From positions 44,068 to 108,067 of the forward strand of contig NZ_BQHO01000021.1 in the NCBI RefSeq assembly GCF_021601385.1: a DNA stretch of 64,000 bases. The letters run 5' to 3'. Positions within the stretch are counted from its first letter, which is position 1; every line of letters starts with the position of its first letter. The translations under genes were made by a program, and so were the position numbers. This document shows, piece after piece, positions 55,308 to 63,300 of this stretch. Source of the DNA: Pseudomonas parasichuanensis (GTDB lineage Bacteria > Pseudomonadota > Gammaproteobacteria > Pseudomonadales > Pseudomonadaceae). The notes under the pieces were generated by a model. That model was not told the origin of the DNA, searched no databases, and saw nothing but the letters and a program-made list of their open reading frames with translations.

Positions 55308-55784
55308 TTACTTGACGTTGACGGTAATCTTCTGCGACTCGACGCTCGGCTTGAACGGCACGTGGTACTTGTCGCCCAGCACCAGTTGCAGGGTGTGCTT
55401 GCCCGGCGTGAGGGTAATGGTCGCCTCGGTCTGCGCCTTGCCGAAGTGCAGTACCTGCGGGCCGGCCGGCAACGGGGCATTGTTCTCGGGCATCAGGCTG
55501 GTGGGCAGCGGCATGTCGGCCACCGGTGCCTTGTCGACATCCACCAGCAGGTGGTGATGGCCGCTGTGCGCGGTCTGATCACCGGCAGGCTTGAGGGCAA
55601 TACCCTCGATACCGAACTTGACGGTGAAGGTCTTGTCGACCGTGGCGCCGTCGGCGGGGGAAACGATGAAGACCTTGGCGCCTTCCGGTGGCTGCTCGCT
55701 CTTGAGTGCATCCGCGGCACTGGCGAACACCGACGCCCCCATCAGCAGACCGGCAACGGCAGCACGCGAAAATAGGCTTTTCAT
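55308..55784 (-). CDS. Exported DUF4399 protein
   Basis: A 158-aa periplasmic protein. The signal peptide is MKSLFSRAAVAGLLMGASVF ending ASAA. The mature part is a beta-rich immunoglobulin-like fold typical of DUF4399, with AKVFIVSPADGATVDKTFTV, the histidine cluster TAHSGHHHLLVDVD and the end LTPGKHTLQLVLGDKYHVPF. The HSGHHH cluster suggests metal binding, possibly copper, but this is inference. The 226-bp region before it, divergent from the next gene, shows no clear promoter. Confidence 0.85.
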   Translation of the reverse strand: MKSLFSRAAVAGLLMGASVFASAADALKSEQPPEGAKVFIVSPADGATVDKTFTVKFGIEGIALKPAGDQTAHSGHHHLLVDVDKAPVADMPLPTSLMPENNAPLPAGPQVLHFGKAQTEATITLTPGKHTLQLVLGDKYHVPFKPSVESQKITVNVK

Positions 55785-56010
55785 TCACTTCTCCTGTCAT
55801 TCACTTCAATTGACCGCTATCACTAAAACGAAGCAAAGCGGTTATTCACCATAGTTCATCTGCGTCGGGGAAGGTTCAGAAAAACGCCACAGAAATAGTT
55901 GCAATGGCGTTAAACATTACCCAAGTCCTGGGGTCATAGGCTGCGTTCGACCGGGCGAGGAACAAGCTGCGGCGAATGACATTCATCTGCCATACAAGTA
56001 AGGGGCTCTC

Positions 56011-56487
56011 ATGCGTTTGACCATTGGCGTACTGCTCGCAGTACTGTTCTGCCCATTGGCCCAGGCCGAATTGATCGACGAAATCAACGACCGTGGCGAA
56101 CTGCGCATTGCCGTGCTGAGCGATACACCGCCCTACGTACTAAAAGAAGACGAGCACCTGACCGGCTTCGAAATCGAATTGGGCCAGGTCCTGGCCAAAG
56201 AACTGGATGTGCGCGCCGAGTTCGTCGAGGCCACGGCTGAGGAGGTATTGCCGGGTGTGGTCAGCGGCAAGTACGACATTGCCTTCAACAAGCCTCAACC
56301 CGAACAGGCACTGGACCCTGAACTGGTAACCAGCCAGCCCTTCAGTGACCCGCACCTGGTGATCCCCTTCCAGAAAGGCAACCCAGCCTTCGAGAGCGCC
56401 GTGAACAATGCCCTGAAGCGGATCGAGAGCGATGGCCGGCTGGCAGCGCTTGAAAAGAAATGGCTGCAGAGCGAAGCGCAGAAATGA
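56011..56487 (+). CDS. Short periplasmic substrate-binding-domain protein (SBP_bac_3 type)
   Basis: A 158-aa exported protein with signal peptide MRLTIGVLLAVLFCPLAQA. It has the first lobe of an amino-acid-type binding protein (ELRIAVLSDTPPYVLKED, LTGFEIELGQVLAKELDV and LPGVVSGKYDIAF) and a shortened end (ESAVNNALKRIESDGRLAAL). Full-length relatives have about 230-270 residues, so a large central part of the second lobe is absent while the last helices remain. There is no frameshift or stop to explain this, so it looks like a genuine short form. Ligand and partner transporter are unknown. AAGTAAGGGG precedes the ATG. Confidence 0.75.
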   Translation: MRLTIGVLLAVLFCPLAQAELIDEINDRGELRIAVLSDTPPYVLKEDEHLTGFEIELGQVLAKELDVRAEFVEATAEEVLPGVVSGKYDIAFNKPQPEQALDPELVTSQPFSDPHLVIPFQKGNPAFESAVNNALKRIESDGRLAALEKKWLQSEAQK

Positions 56488-56507
56488 GTACCTGCTGACG
56501 CTGGTGC

Positions 56508-57008
56508 CTACAACAGACTTGCCAGCGCCCGCTCGGCGTCGTCCAGTTCCAGCTCGCTGAACACCTGCACCCCTTCACGGCGCAACAACGCCGTGGTGAC
56601 ACCCTCCCCCGGCACTTTCACCCCTGTGAAAGTGCCGTCGTAAGTCTGCCGGTTACCACACGACGGGCTGCCGGACTTGAGCACCGCCACCCGGATGCCA
56701 TGCCGGCGCACCAGTGCCAGCGCCAACTGCGCCCCGGCCATGAACGCCGCGCTGACATCCTCGCCGCTGGCCGTCAGTACCTGGGCCTGCCCGTCCAACA
56801 CTTGGCCACCCTGCCCGCCCGGGATCTCCGCTGCGGGGCGAGGTGTCGGCAGGCCTCCGGCCACCTCCGGGCACAACGGCACCACTCGGCCCTCGGCCTG
56901 CCAGCGCTGCAGCAGGTCGGGGTGGCCGCTGGCGCGCCCGTCGTAGCGCACCGGCTGGCCCAGCAGGCAGGCGCTGACCAGGACTTTCGGCCACTCAGAA
57001 CGGGTCAT
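56508..57008 (-). CDS. DUF523 family protein
   Basis: A 166-aa protein with the family motifs VLVSACLLGQPVRYDGRAS, VPLCPEVAGGLPTPRPAAEI and VAVLKSGSPSCGNRQTYDG, the cysteines probably forming a metal or iron-sulfur site. Function is unknown. The ATG at 57008 (GTG at 57014 is possible) lies inside the end of the 2OG-oxygenase gene, giving a 14-bp overlap and probable coupled translation. Confidence 0.85.
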   Translation of the reverse strand: MTRSEWPKVLVSACLLGQPVRYDGRASGHPDLLQRWQAEGRVVPLCPEVAGGLPTPRPAAEIPGGQGGQVLDGQAQVLTASGEDVSAAFMAGAQLALALVRRHGIRVAVLKSGSPSCGNRQTYDGTFTGVKVPGEGVTTALLRREGVQVFSELELDDAERALASLL

Positions 57009-57618
57009 TGCCACGGCGGCGGAACCAGCCCGTCAGCGACAGGCGCTCGCGCCCGGCCGGCAGGACTTCATGGGGAATGGCACCAGACAGGAACACCACC
57101 AGGCTGCCGGCAACCGGCTGCACGTCATGCTCGACATCGCCGTCGAGGAACATGCGCAGCTGCCCGCCATCGTCCGGCTGCCAGCCTTCATTGAGATAGA
57201 ACACGGCAGACACGGTGCGCCGGTCGTCGTCGCGGAAGCGATCCAGATGGCGGCGGTAGAAGGCCCCCGGCGGGTACAGGGCAAAGTGACACTCGAAATC
57301 CTCGAGCCCGAGGAACAACCCCTGGTTGATGGCCTGGCGCAGGTTGTCCATGGCCCCCAGGTAACGGTCGCAGGCCTCGGATTCGCCAGGGTCGATCCAC
57401 TGGATCTGGTCGCCACGAATGGCTTCGCGCACTTCCTGCGCGGCGCCACGCCCCACCCCGGCAGGGTTGAGTTCGCCTTCGGCATAACGGCGCCGGCACT
57501 CGAGCGCGAGCTCACGCGACAGCTCGTCGGGGAGAAAGAGGGTTTGCTGCGACCAGCCACGGGTGGCCAGGTCGTCGACGATTGCCGACAGCATGGGATG
57601 TTCGCAAGGATTGTGCAT
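56995..57618 (-). CDS. 2-oxoglutarate/Fe(II)-dependent oxygenase, prolyl-4-hydroxylase-like
   Basis: A 207-aa dioxygenase of the P4H-like class. The iron facial triad is in YRRHLDRF (His and Asp) and the later IPHEVLPAGRERLSLTGWFR (His, with the following Arg that binds 2-oxoglutarate). The double-stranded beta-helix core includes VSAVFYLNEGWQPDDGGQLR. The ending is WFRRRGNDPF. The target could be a protein residue, as in bacterial P4H or EF-Tu hydroxylases, but this is not shown. It overlaps the DUF523 gene. An internal ATG nine codons in is an alternative start. Confidence 0.87.
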   Translation of the reverse strand: MHNPCEHPMLSAIVDDLATRGWSQQTLFLPDELSRELALECRRRYAEGELNPAGVGRGAAQEVREAIRGDQIQWIDPGESEACDRYLGAMDNLRQAINQGLFLGLEDFECHFALYPPGAFYRRHLDRFRDDDRRTVSAVFYLNEGWQPDDGGQLRMFLDGDVEHDVQPVAGSLVVFLSGAIPHEVLPAGRERLSLTGWFRRRGNDPF

Positions 57619-57739
57619 GGCGCATCATAGCCATTCGGCCTGCCCGCGCACAGCGCCACTTGGTCAGGAAGCGCCCCCGGCGACTCGACAAAGCCCCGCC
57701 ATGCCAAGGACAATGGCGGCCTGACGACAGGAGTCCTGA

Positions 57740-58492
57740 ATGCGCCGTCTGTTTTCCCTGCTTCTGCTGATGATCTGCACCATGCCTGTCTGGGCAGACA
57801 ACCTCGATCAGCTGTACAAGGCCGCCGGCTGGCCCGACCAGCGCGCCCATTTCAACGATGCCGTGAGCGCCGCCCAGCAGCGCTACCGCAACAGCCTGCC
57901 GCCTGCGGTTTACCAGGCGCTGGTCAACAACAGCAACCAGCGCTTCCAGGCCCAGGCCATGGACCGCCGCGCCCAGGCGCAGTTGCGCAGCACCCTCAAG
58001 AACCCGGCACCGGCCCTGGCCTTCTTCCAGTCGCCGCTGGGGCGCAAGGTGGTGGCCGCCGAGCTGTTGGCCACGCGCAAGGACCAGTTGGCCAAGAACG
58101 CCAAGGGCCTGCCGAAGATCCAGGCCAGCGACAATCGCCAGCTGATCATCGGCCACCTGGCACAGGCACTGCCCGCGCGCGAGGCCGGTGCGGAAGTCAG
58201 CCTGGCCATCGCCGGGGTGGCCGCCGACAGCCTCAGCTCGATGATCCCCGGCCTGTTCGGTGGCGGCCAGACCCAGAGCCTGCTCGACGGCCAGCGCCAG
58301 CGCCTGATGAACCAGGTCGGCGAAGACCTCGACAACACCCTGCTGTATGTCTATCGCGACCTGTCGGACGCCGAGCTGGAACAGTTCTCCACCTTCGCCG
58401 AATCGCCGGACGGCCAGGCCTACTACAAGGCGGCGGTAAGCGCAGTGCGCGCCGCCCTTGCAGTGGGCCAGAACGCCAACGACCTGAACTGA
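57740..58492 (+). CDS. Exported DUF2059 protein
   Basis: A 250-aa secreted helical protein with signal peptide MRRLFSLLLLMICTMPVWA. Two related helical halves have the DUF2059 look: YQALVNNSNQRFQAQAMDRR with PALAFFQSPLGRKVVAAE in one half, and LLYVYRDLSDAELEQFSTFA with SPDGQAYYKAAVSA in the other. Function is unknown. CAGGAG lies upstream of the ATG. It is convergent with the alpha/beta hydrolase, and the stop codons abut. Confidence 0.85.
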   Translation: MRRLFSLLLLMICTMPVWADNLDQLYKAAGWPDQRAHFNDAVSAAQQRYRNSLPPAVYQALVNNSNQRFQAQAMDRRAQAQLRSTLKNPAPALAFFQSPLGRKVVAAELLATRKDQLAKNAKGLPKIQASDNRQLIIGHLAQALPAREAGAEVSLAIAGVAADSLSSMIPGLFGGGQTQSLLDGQRQRLMNQVGEDLDNTLLYVYRDLSDAELEQFSTFAESPDGQAYYKAAVSAVRAALAVGQNANDLN

Positions 58493-59419
58493 TCAGCCCA
58501 GGCGCTGGCCAATGAAGTCGAAGTAGCGCCGGCGGATGCCCGGCAGCTCGTTGGCCAGGTGGTGCCGGGCCTCGGGCAGCATCAGGATCTGCGGCTCGGC
58601 GAACTTGGCCTTGAGCACCTTGAGGTTATACGGCCAGTCCACCGTCGCGTCCGCTTCCCCCTGTACGATCAATGGCCGCCGCGCGCTCTGCGGCGCGGCC
58701 TCGATGCGCCTTACCCACTTCATCAAGGCCCCGACCCAGGCGGTTGGCAGGCGCCGTGGCTGCAGCGGGTCGGCCTCCAGGAACGGCAAGAACGCCGGGT
58801 CGTTGGTGTTTTCGCTGAAGCGCCGCTCGATGCCGTTGACGAAATGGCGCAGCACCCGGTAGCTCAGCTTCGACCAGCCCCAGGCGCGGGGGCGCACCAG
58901 CGGCGCCAGCAGGATGACCTCGCCGTCGGCGGGGCTCTGCCCGGCGCAGTGCAACAGGTGATCGACCACGATCGCACCGCCCGTGCTTTGCCCGCACAAG
59001 TGCCAGGGATGTGGCAGCTCAAGCCGGCGTGCCTGCTCGAACAGCGCATCGAGGGCCTGCTGGTAGACGGCGAAATCGTCGATGCTGGCCCGTTCGCCGC
59101 TGGACAGCCCGTGCCCCGGCAGGTCACAGCTGATCACCGCATAGCCTTGCCCCAGCGCCCACTCGATCACATGCCGGTACAGCCCCATGTGGTCGTAGTA
59201 GCCGTGCAGCAGGAACAGCGTCGCCACCGGCTGCGCGGGCAACCAGACCTGGCCCACCAGCTCGAAGCCCGCCGCACGAAAGCCGCCAAGCCAGCTGGGC
59301 ACGCCCAGGTCCAGGCCGTAGAAGCGCTGGTAGTCGCGGGCTTGAGCAGACAGCGGTTGACGTTCGGCAAGCGGCGCCAGGCTGGCGCGCAACAGGTCGG
59401 GCTGGAAAGCGGCAGGCAT
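58493..59419 (-). CDS. Alpha/beta hydrolase, monoacylglycerol-lipase/lysophospholipase-like
   Basis: A 308-aa serine hydrolase. LFLLHGYYDHMGLYRHVIEW is the oxyanion region, SCDLPGHGLSSGERASIDDF is a family strand, LCGQSTGGAIVVDH holds the nucleophile (GQSTGG), and LPEARHHLANELPG near the end supplies the histidine. The VQGEADATVDW segment supplies the acid. This is the Hydrolase_4 group, which acts on monoacylglycerols or lysophospholipids. The ATG at 59419 has GGA 8 bases upstream; a GTG at 59431 lacks a ribosome-binding site. Confidence 0.87.
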   Translation of the reverse strand: MPAAFQPDLLRASLAPLAERQPLSAQARDYQRFYGLDLGVPSWLGGFRAAGFELVGQVWLPAQPVATLFLLHGYYDHMGLYRHVIEWALGQGYAVISCDLPGHGLSSGERASIDDFAVYQQALDALFEQARRLELPHPWHLCGQSTGGAIVVDHLLHCAGQSPADGEVILLAPLVRPRAWGWSKLSYRVLRHFVNGIERRFSENTNDPAFLPFLEADPLQPRRLPTAWVGALMKWVRRIEAAPQSARRPLIVQGEADATVDWPYNLKVLKAKFAEPQILMLPEARHHLANELPGIRRRYFDFIGQRLG

Positions 59420-59516
59420 CGGTACATCCACAACGAAGCGAGTATTGATCTGGGATATTCAGGTCTGGGCGATGACATGGCAAGCTGCAACCCCACTCAA
59501 CGGGCGGCACGCCGAC

Positions 59517-59592
59517 CCTGTGGGAGCGGGTTCACCCGCGAATGCGAGGGTGCTGCCACTACCGCCTTCGCGGGTGAACCCGCTCCCACAGG
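59517..59592. repeat. REP pair, GCGGGTTCACCCGCGAA class
   Basis: The arms CCTGTGGGAGCGGGTTCACC... and complement enclose a 25-bp centre. This copy lies in the divergent space between the hydrolase and the DUF6436 gene, 35 bases from the DUF6436 start. Confidence 0.85.
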
Positions 59593-59626
59593 GGCATGCG
59601 CCGCTCACAGGCTCTGCAGACTGCCC

Positions 59627-60196
59627 ATGCCAATCCGAATCACCCAGTCATTGCTCGGCGCCCTCGCCGCCCTGCTCTGCGCCGCCGCCCTGTGGTGGGC
59701 CTACGACAGCTTCCAGGCCCGCTACCTGCGCCCCTTCGACAACCAGGCCACGCTGTTCGACGGCAGCCTGCTGCGCCTGCCGCCCGAACTGGCCGGCCCC
59801 GGCCCGATCCGCGTGGTGCACTTCTGGGACCCGGCCTGCCCGTGCAACGTCGGCAACCAGCAGCACCTGGGTGAGCTGGTCGAGCACTTCGCCCCGCAGG
59901 GGGTCAGCTTCCACGTCGTGCAGCGGCCCGGCAGCCACGGCCAGCTACCCGCCAACCTCGCTGTGCTCAAACCCTTGGCCGGGCTGCCCGGCAGCGAACA
60001 CCTGCCAGCCACGCCCGCCGTGGCGATCTGGGACCGCAATGGCGACCTGGCCTACTTCGGCCCCTACAGCGAAGGCGCGGTGTGCAATTCGAGCAACAGC
60101 TTCATCGAACCCATCCTCAAGGCCCTGAATGAAGGGCGTCGAGTGCAGGCCAGCAACACCCTTGCCGTGGGCTGCTACTGCCCCTGGGCCGGCTGA
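59627..60196 (+). CDS. DUF6436 thioredoxin-fold protein
   Basis: A 189-aa protein with an N-terminal membrane anchor (LLGALAALLCAAALWWAYDS) and a thioredoxin-like domain. IRVVHFWDPACPCNVGNQQH replaces the usual CxxC with CPC, and a second cysteine pair GCYC ends the protein. The AVAIWDRNGDLAYFGPYSEG segment fits a redoxin beta-strand. A redox or metal-handling role outside the membrane is inferred. The 3' end overlaps the convergent acetyltransferase gene by 22 bp. Confidence 0.82.
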   Translation: MPIRITQSLLGALAALLCAAALWWAYDSFQARYLRPFDNQATLFDGSLLRLPPELAGPGPIRVVHFWDPACPCNVGNQQHLGELVEHFAPQGVSFHVVQRPGSHGQLPANLAVLKPLAGLPGSEHLPATPAVAIWDRNGDLAYFGPYSEGAVCNSSNSFIEPILKALNEGRRVQASNTLAVGCYCPWAG

Positions 60197-60741
60197 CGCA
60201 CCCGCGCCGGGTTACCCACCACCACCGCCCCCGCCGGCACATCGCGGGTGACCACGCTGCCGGCACCGACCACGGCGTTATCGCCGATGGTCACCCCCGG
60301 CAGGATGATCGCCCCGCCGCCGATCCACACGTTGTCACCGATGGTCACCGGCCGCCCGCTTTCCAGGCCACTACGGCGAAGCTCGGGGTCGAGCGGGTGG
60401 TCGGCGGTGTAGATCTGCACCGCCGGGCCGATCTGGCAGTCGGCGCCGATGCGCACCGGCAGCACGTCGAGGATCACGCAGTTGAAGTTCATGAAGGTAT
60501 TGGCGCCAACGCTGAGGTTGTAGCCGTAGTCGCAATAAAACGGCGGGCGGATCACCACACCGTCGCCGACGCTGCCGAAGTGCTCGACCAGCAGCCCGTG
60601 GCGCGCCTCGTTAAGCAGCTCGACACTGGCGTTGTAGCGGTGCATCCAGTGCTTGTTGGCGATCTGCTCGGCCTGCAGTTCCGGGCAGCCAGCGTGGTAG
60701 AGCTGGCCTTGCAGCATCTTCTGTTTTTCGCTGAGGGACAT
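60175..60741 (-). CDS. maa: Sugar O-acetyltransferase (maltose/galactoside acetyltransferase type)
   Basis: A 188-aa left-handed beta-helix acetyltransferase using acetyl-CoA. It has the Maa N-terminal domain (MSLSEKQKMLQGQLYHAGCP, HRYNASVELLNEAR). Hexapeptide repeats follow, including the active-site IYTADHPLDPELR histidine and PVTIGDNVWIGGGAIILPGV, closing with VVGNPARVR. It may detoxify or modify non-metabolised sugars. The start has AAGGAG. It is divergent from the acylase gene. Confidence 0.92.
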   Translation of the reverse strand: MSLSEKQKMLQGQLYHAGCPELQAEQIANKHWMHRYNASVELLNEARHGLLVEHFGSVGDGVVIRPPFYCDYGYNLSVGANTFMNFNCVILDVLPVRIGADCQIGPAVQIYTADHPLDPELRRSGLESGRPVTIGDNVWIGGGAIILPGVTIGDNAVVGAGSVVTRDVPAGAVVVGNPARVRQPAQGQ

Positions 60742-60827
60742 GGAAACTCCTTGTTGGGGCTATGCTCAGTGCGCGAATCCGCCGATGATCGGACCACATT
60801 TTTCGCTCGAGTGCACAAGGAGTCTCG

Positions 60828-63194
60828 ATGAAGCGCAGCCTGACCCTGCTGGCCGTGGTGATTGCCGTGGCCGCCGCCGGCACCGGTTACTGGTATGTGC
60901 AGGGCAAGCAGCCCCAGCGCGATGGCGAACTGGCCCTCAGCGGGCTGCAGGCGCCGGTCACCGCCCGTTATGACGCACGCGGCGTGCCGCACCTGCAGGC
61001 GCAGAACGAGCAGGACCTGTACCGCGCCCTGGGCTACGTGCATGCCCAGGATCGCTTGTTCCAGATGGAGATCATGCGCCGCCTGGCCCGGGGCGAGCTG
61101 GCCGAGGTGCTGGGCGACAAACTGCTGGCCACCGACACCCTGTTCCGCAGCCTGCGCATCCGCGAGCAAGCCGCACTGATGGTGCAGCGCCAGGACCGCC
61201 AGGGCCCGGCCTGGATTGCCTTGCAGGCTTACCTCGACGGGGTGAACCGGTGGCAGGCCAGCCACCCCAAGCCGATGGAGTTCGACCTGCTCGGCATCAC
61301 CCCGCGCCCGTTCACCGCCGAAGACACCCTGAGCATCGCTGGCTACCTGGCCTACAGCTTCGCCGCCGCGTTTCGCACCGAGCCTGCGCTCACCTACATC
61401 CGCGACCAGCTCGGCGCCGATTACCTGAAGATCTTCGACCTCGACTGGCAGCCCGACGGCGCCATCGCCACGCCGCTGGCCGCCGCCGACTGGCGCAGCC
61501 TGGAGCAACTGGCCCGGCTCAGCCACGAGGCCTTGGGCGATGCCGGAATCCCCCAGTTCGAAGGCAGCAACGCCTGGGCCGTGGCTGGCAGCCGCACCCG
61601 CAGCGGCCGCCCGTTGCTGGCAGGCGACCCGCACATCAGTTTCGCCGTGCCGGCGGTGTGGTACGAGGCCGAGCTGTCGGCGCCGGGCTTCAACCTGTAC
61701 GGCTACTTCCAGGCGCTCAACCCGTTCGCCCTGCTGGGCCACAACCGCGACTTCGGCTGGAGCCTGACCATGTTCCAGAACGACGACGTCGACCTGATCG
61801 CCGAAAAGACCAACCCGGCCAACCCCGAGCAGGTGATGGTCGATGGCCGCTGGCAGGCCCTGGAAAAAACCGAGCAGCAGATCGCCGTCAAAGGCGAGCA
61901 GCCGGTGCCCCTCACCCTGCGCCGTTCGCCCCACGGCCCGATCGTCAACAGCGTGCTGGGCAACAGTGCCGGCGCCGCGCCCATCGCCATGTGGTGGGCG
62001 TTCCTGGAAACCGACAACCCGATCCTCGAAGGCTTCTACCAGATCAACCGTGCCGACACCCTGGGCAAGATGCGTGAAGCGGCAGCCAAGGTGCAGGCGC
62101 CAGGGCTGAACCTGGTCTGGGCCAACGCCCGTGGCGATATTGGCTGGTGGGCGGCGGCGCGCCTGCCGATCCGCCCGGATGGGGTCAACCCGGCGTTCAT
62201 CCTCGACGGCAGCAGCGGCCAGGCCGACAAGCCAGGGTTCTACCCGTTCAGCGTCAACCCACAGCAGGAGAACCCGGCCAGCGGCTACATCGTCTCGGCC
62301 AACTACCAGCCACCGGCGGTGGTGCCGGTGCCCGGCTACTACAACCTGGCCGACCGTGGCCGCCAACTGGACCGCCACCTGAACAACCCGGACATCAAGT
62401 GGGACACCCAGAACACCCAGGCCCTGCAGCTGGACACCAGCAACGACTACGGCCCACGCACCCTGGCGCCGCTGCTGGGCACCTTGCGCAGCGTGGCCCA
62501 GGGCGACGAAGAGAAAGAGCTGGTCGAACAGCTGGCCGCCTGGCGCGGCGACTACCCGCTGGATTCCACCAGCGCCACGCTGTTCAACCAGTTTCTCTAC
62601 GAGTTGGCCTTCGCTGCGCTGCATGACGAGCTGGGCGATACCTGGTTCCCGATCCTGATCAGCACCCGCGCCATCGACGCGGCCCTGCCGCGCCTGGCCG
62701 CCGACCCGGCGTCCCCCTGGTGGAACCTGCGCGGCGGCAATGAACACACCGACCGCAGCGCCATCGTACGGCTGGCCTGGCAGCGCAGCCTCAAGCATCT
62801 GGGCGAGAACTTCGGCAAGGACCCGGCCAGCTGGCAATGGGGCAAGGCCCACACCCTCACCCACAACCACCCGCTGGGGGTGAAAAAGCCGCTGAACCTG
62901 CTGTTCAACGTCGGCCCGTTCGCCGCCCCGGGCACCCATGAGGTGCCGAACAACCTTTCGGCGAAGATCGGCCCGGCACCCTGGCCAGTCACCTACGGCC
63001 CGTCCACCCGCCGCGTGATCGACTTCGCCGACGCCGGCGCTGCGCTGACCATCAACCCGGTCGGGCAGAGCGGCGTGCCGTTCGACAAGCACTATGGCGA
63101 CCAGGCAGAGGATTACATCGAGGGGCGCTACCACAAGGCGCGGATGGGGGTGATTCCGGCGCAGAGCACGCTGCGGCTGGTGCCTGGTAATTAA
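60828..63194 (+). CDS. Penicillin-acylase-family Ntn hydrolase (possible acyl-homoserine-lactone acylase)
   Basis: A 788-aa self-processing amidase precursor. An N-terminal signal/anchor (LTLLAVVIAVAAAGTGYWYV) precedes the alpha chain with VTARYDARGVPHLQAQNEQD and ALGYVHAQDRLFQMEIMRRL. Cleavage before the catalytic serine Ser247 in QFEGSNAWAVAGSRTRSGRP would free the beta chain. That chain contains ISFAVPAVWYEAEL, LGHNRDFGWSLTMFQNDDVD and NPVGQSGVPFDKHYGDQ. Relatives in pseudomonads include PvdQ, QuiP and HacB, which cut long-chain AHLs; this protein may share that activity, act on pyoverdine acyl chains or on other amides. AAGGAG lies before the ATG. Confidence 0.88.
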   Translation: MKRSLTLLAVVIAVAAAGTGYWYVQGKQPQRDGELALSGLQAPVTARYDARGVPHLQAQNEQDLYRALGYVHAQDRLFQMEIMRRLARGELAEVLGDKLLATDTLFRSLRIREQAALMVQRQDRQGPAWIALQAYLDGVNRWQASHPKPMEFDLLGITPRPFTAEDTLSIAGYLAYSFAAAFRTEPALTYIRDQLGADYLKIFDLDWQPDGAIATPLAAADWRSLEQLARLSHEALGDAGIPQFEGSNAWAVAGSRTRSGRPLLAGDPHISFAVPAVWYEAELSAPGFNLYGYFQALNPFALLGHNRDFGWSLTMFQNDDVDLIAEKTNPANPEQVMVDGRWQALEKTEQQIAVKGEQPVPLTLRRSPHGPIVNSVLGNSAGAAPIAMWWAFLETDNPILEGFYQINRADTLGKMREAAAKVQAPGLNLVWANARGDIGWWAAARLPIRPDGVNPAFILDGSSGQADKPGFYPFSVNPQQENPASGYIVSANYQPPAVVPVPGYYNLADRGRQLDRHLNNPDIKWDTQNTQALQLDTSNDYGPRTLAPLLGTLRSVAQGDEEKELVEQLAAWRGDYPLDSTSATLFNQFLYELAFAALHDELGDTWFPILISTRAIDAALPRLAADPASPWWNLRGGNEHTDRSAIVRLAWQRSLKHLGENFGKDPASWQWGKAHTLTHNHPLGVKKPLNLLFNVGPFAAPGTHEVPNNLSAKIGPAPWPVTYGPSTRRVIDFADAGAALTINPVGQSGVPFDKHYGDQAEDYIEGRYHKARMGVIPAQSTLRLVPGN

Positions 63195-63300
63195 CACCCA
63201 GGTCGAGGGCGCGGCCCTCGCCAGGGCCGATATCGCATCAGGGTTGCCAGGTGCCTGGCTGTTGATTGCATCGGGGCATGCAGGTGCTTGCCACAACTCT

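Noticed and set aside
55262-55312. Full REP element after serA
   Set aside because: Only fragments (CCTGTGGGAGCAACTG, CTGTAGGAGCGGCCTT) are present and no arm pairs over more than a few bases. It is treated as a remnant. A similar remnant lies at 8822-8912.
56995-57618. The 2OG/Fe oxygenase as the missing PhnY/TmpA hydroxylase for the HD oxygenase
   Set aside because: It is over 20 kb away and its motifs are of the prolyl-4-hydroxylase class with a WFRRRGNDPF end, not of the phytanoyl-CoA-dioxygenase-like PhnY family.
60552-63296. 914-residue minus-strand open frame opposite the acylase
   Set aside because: Composition is Gln/Gly/Val/Arg-rich with no motif, typical of an antisense frame of a GC-rich gene. 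The plus strand encodes a clear Ntn hydrolase.
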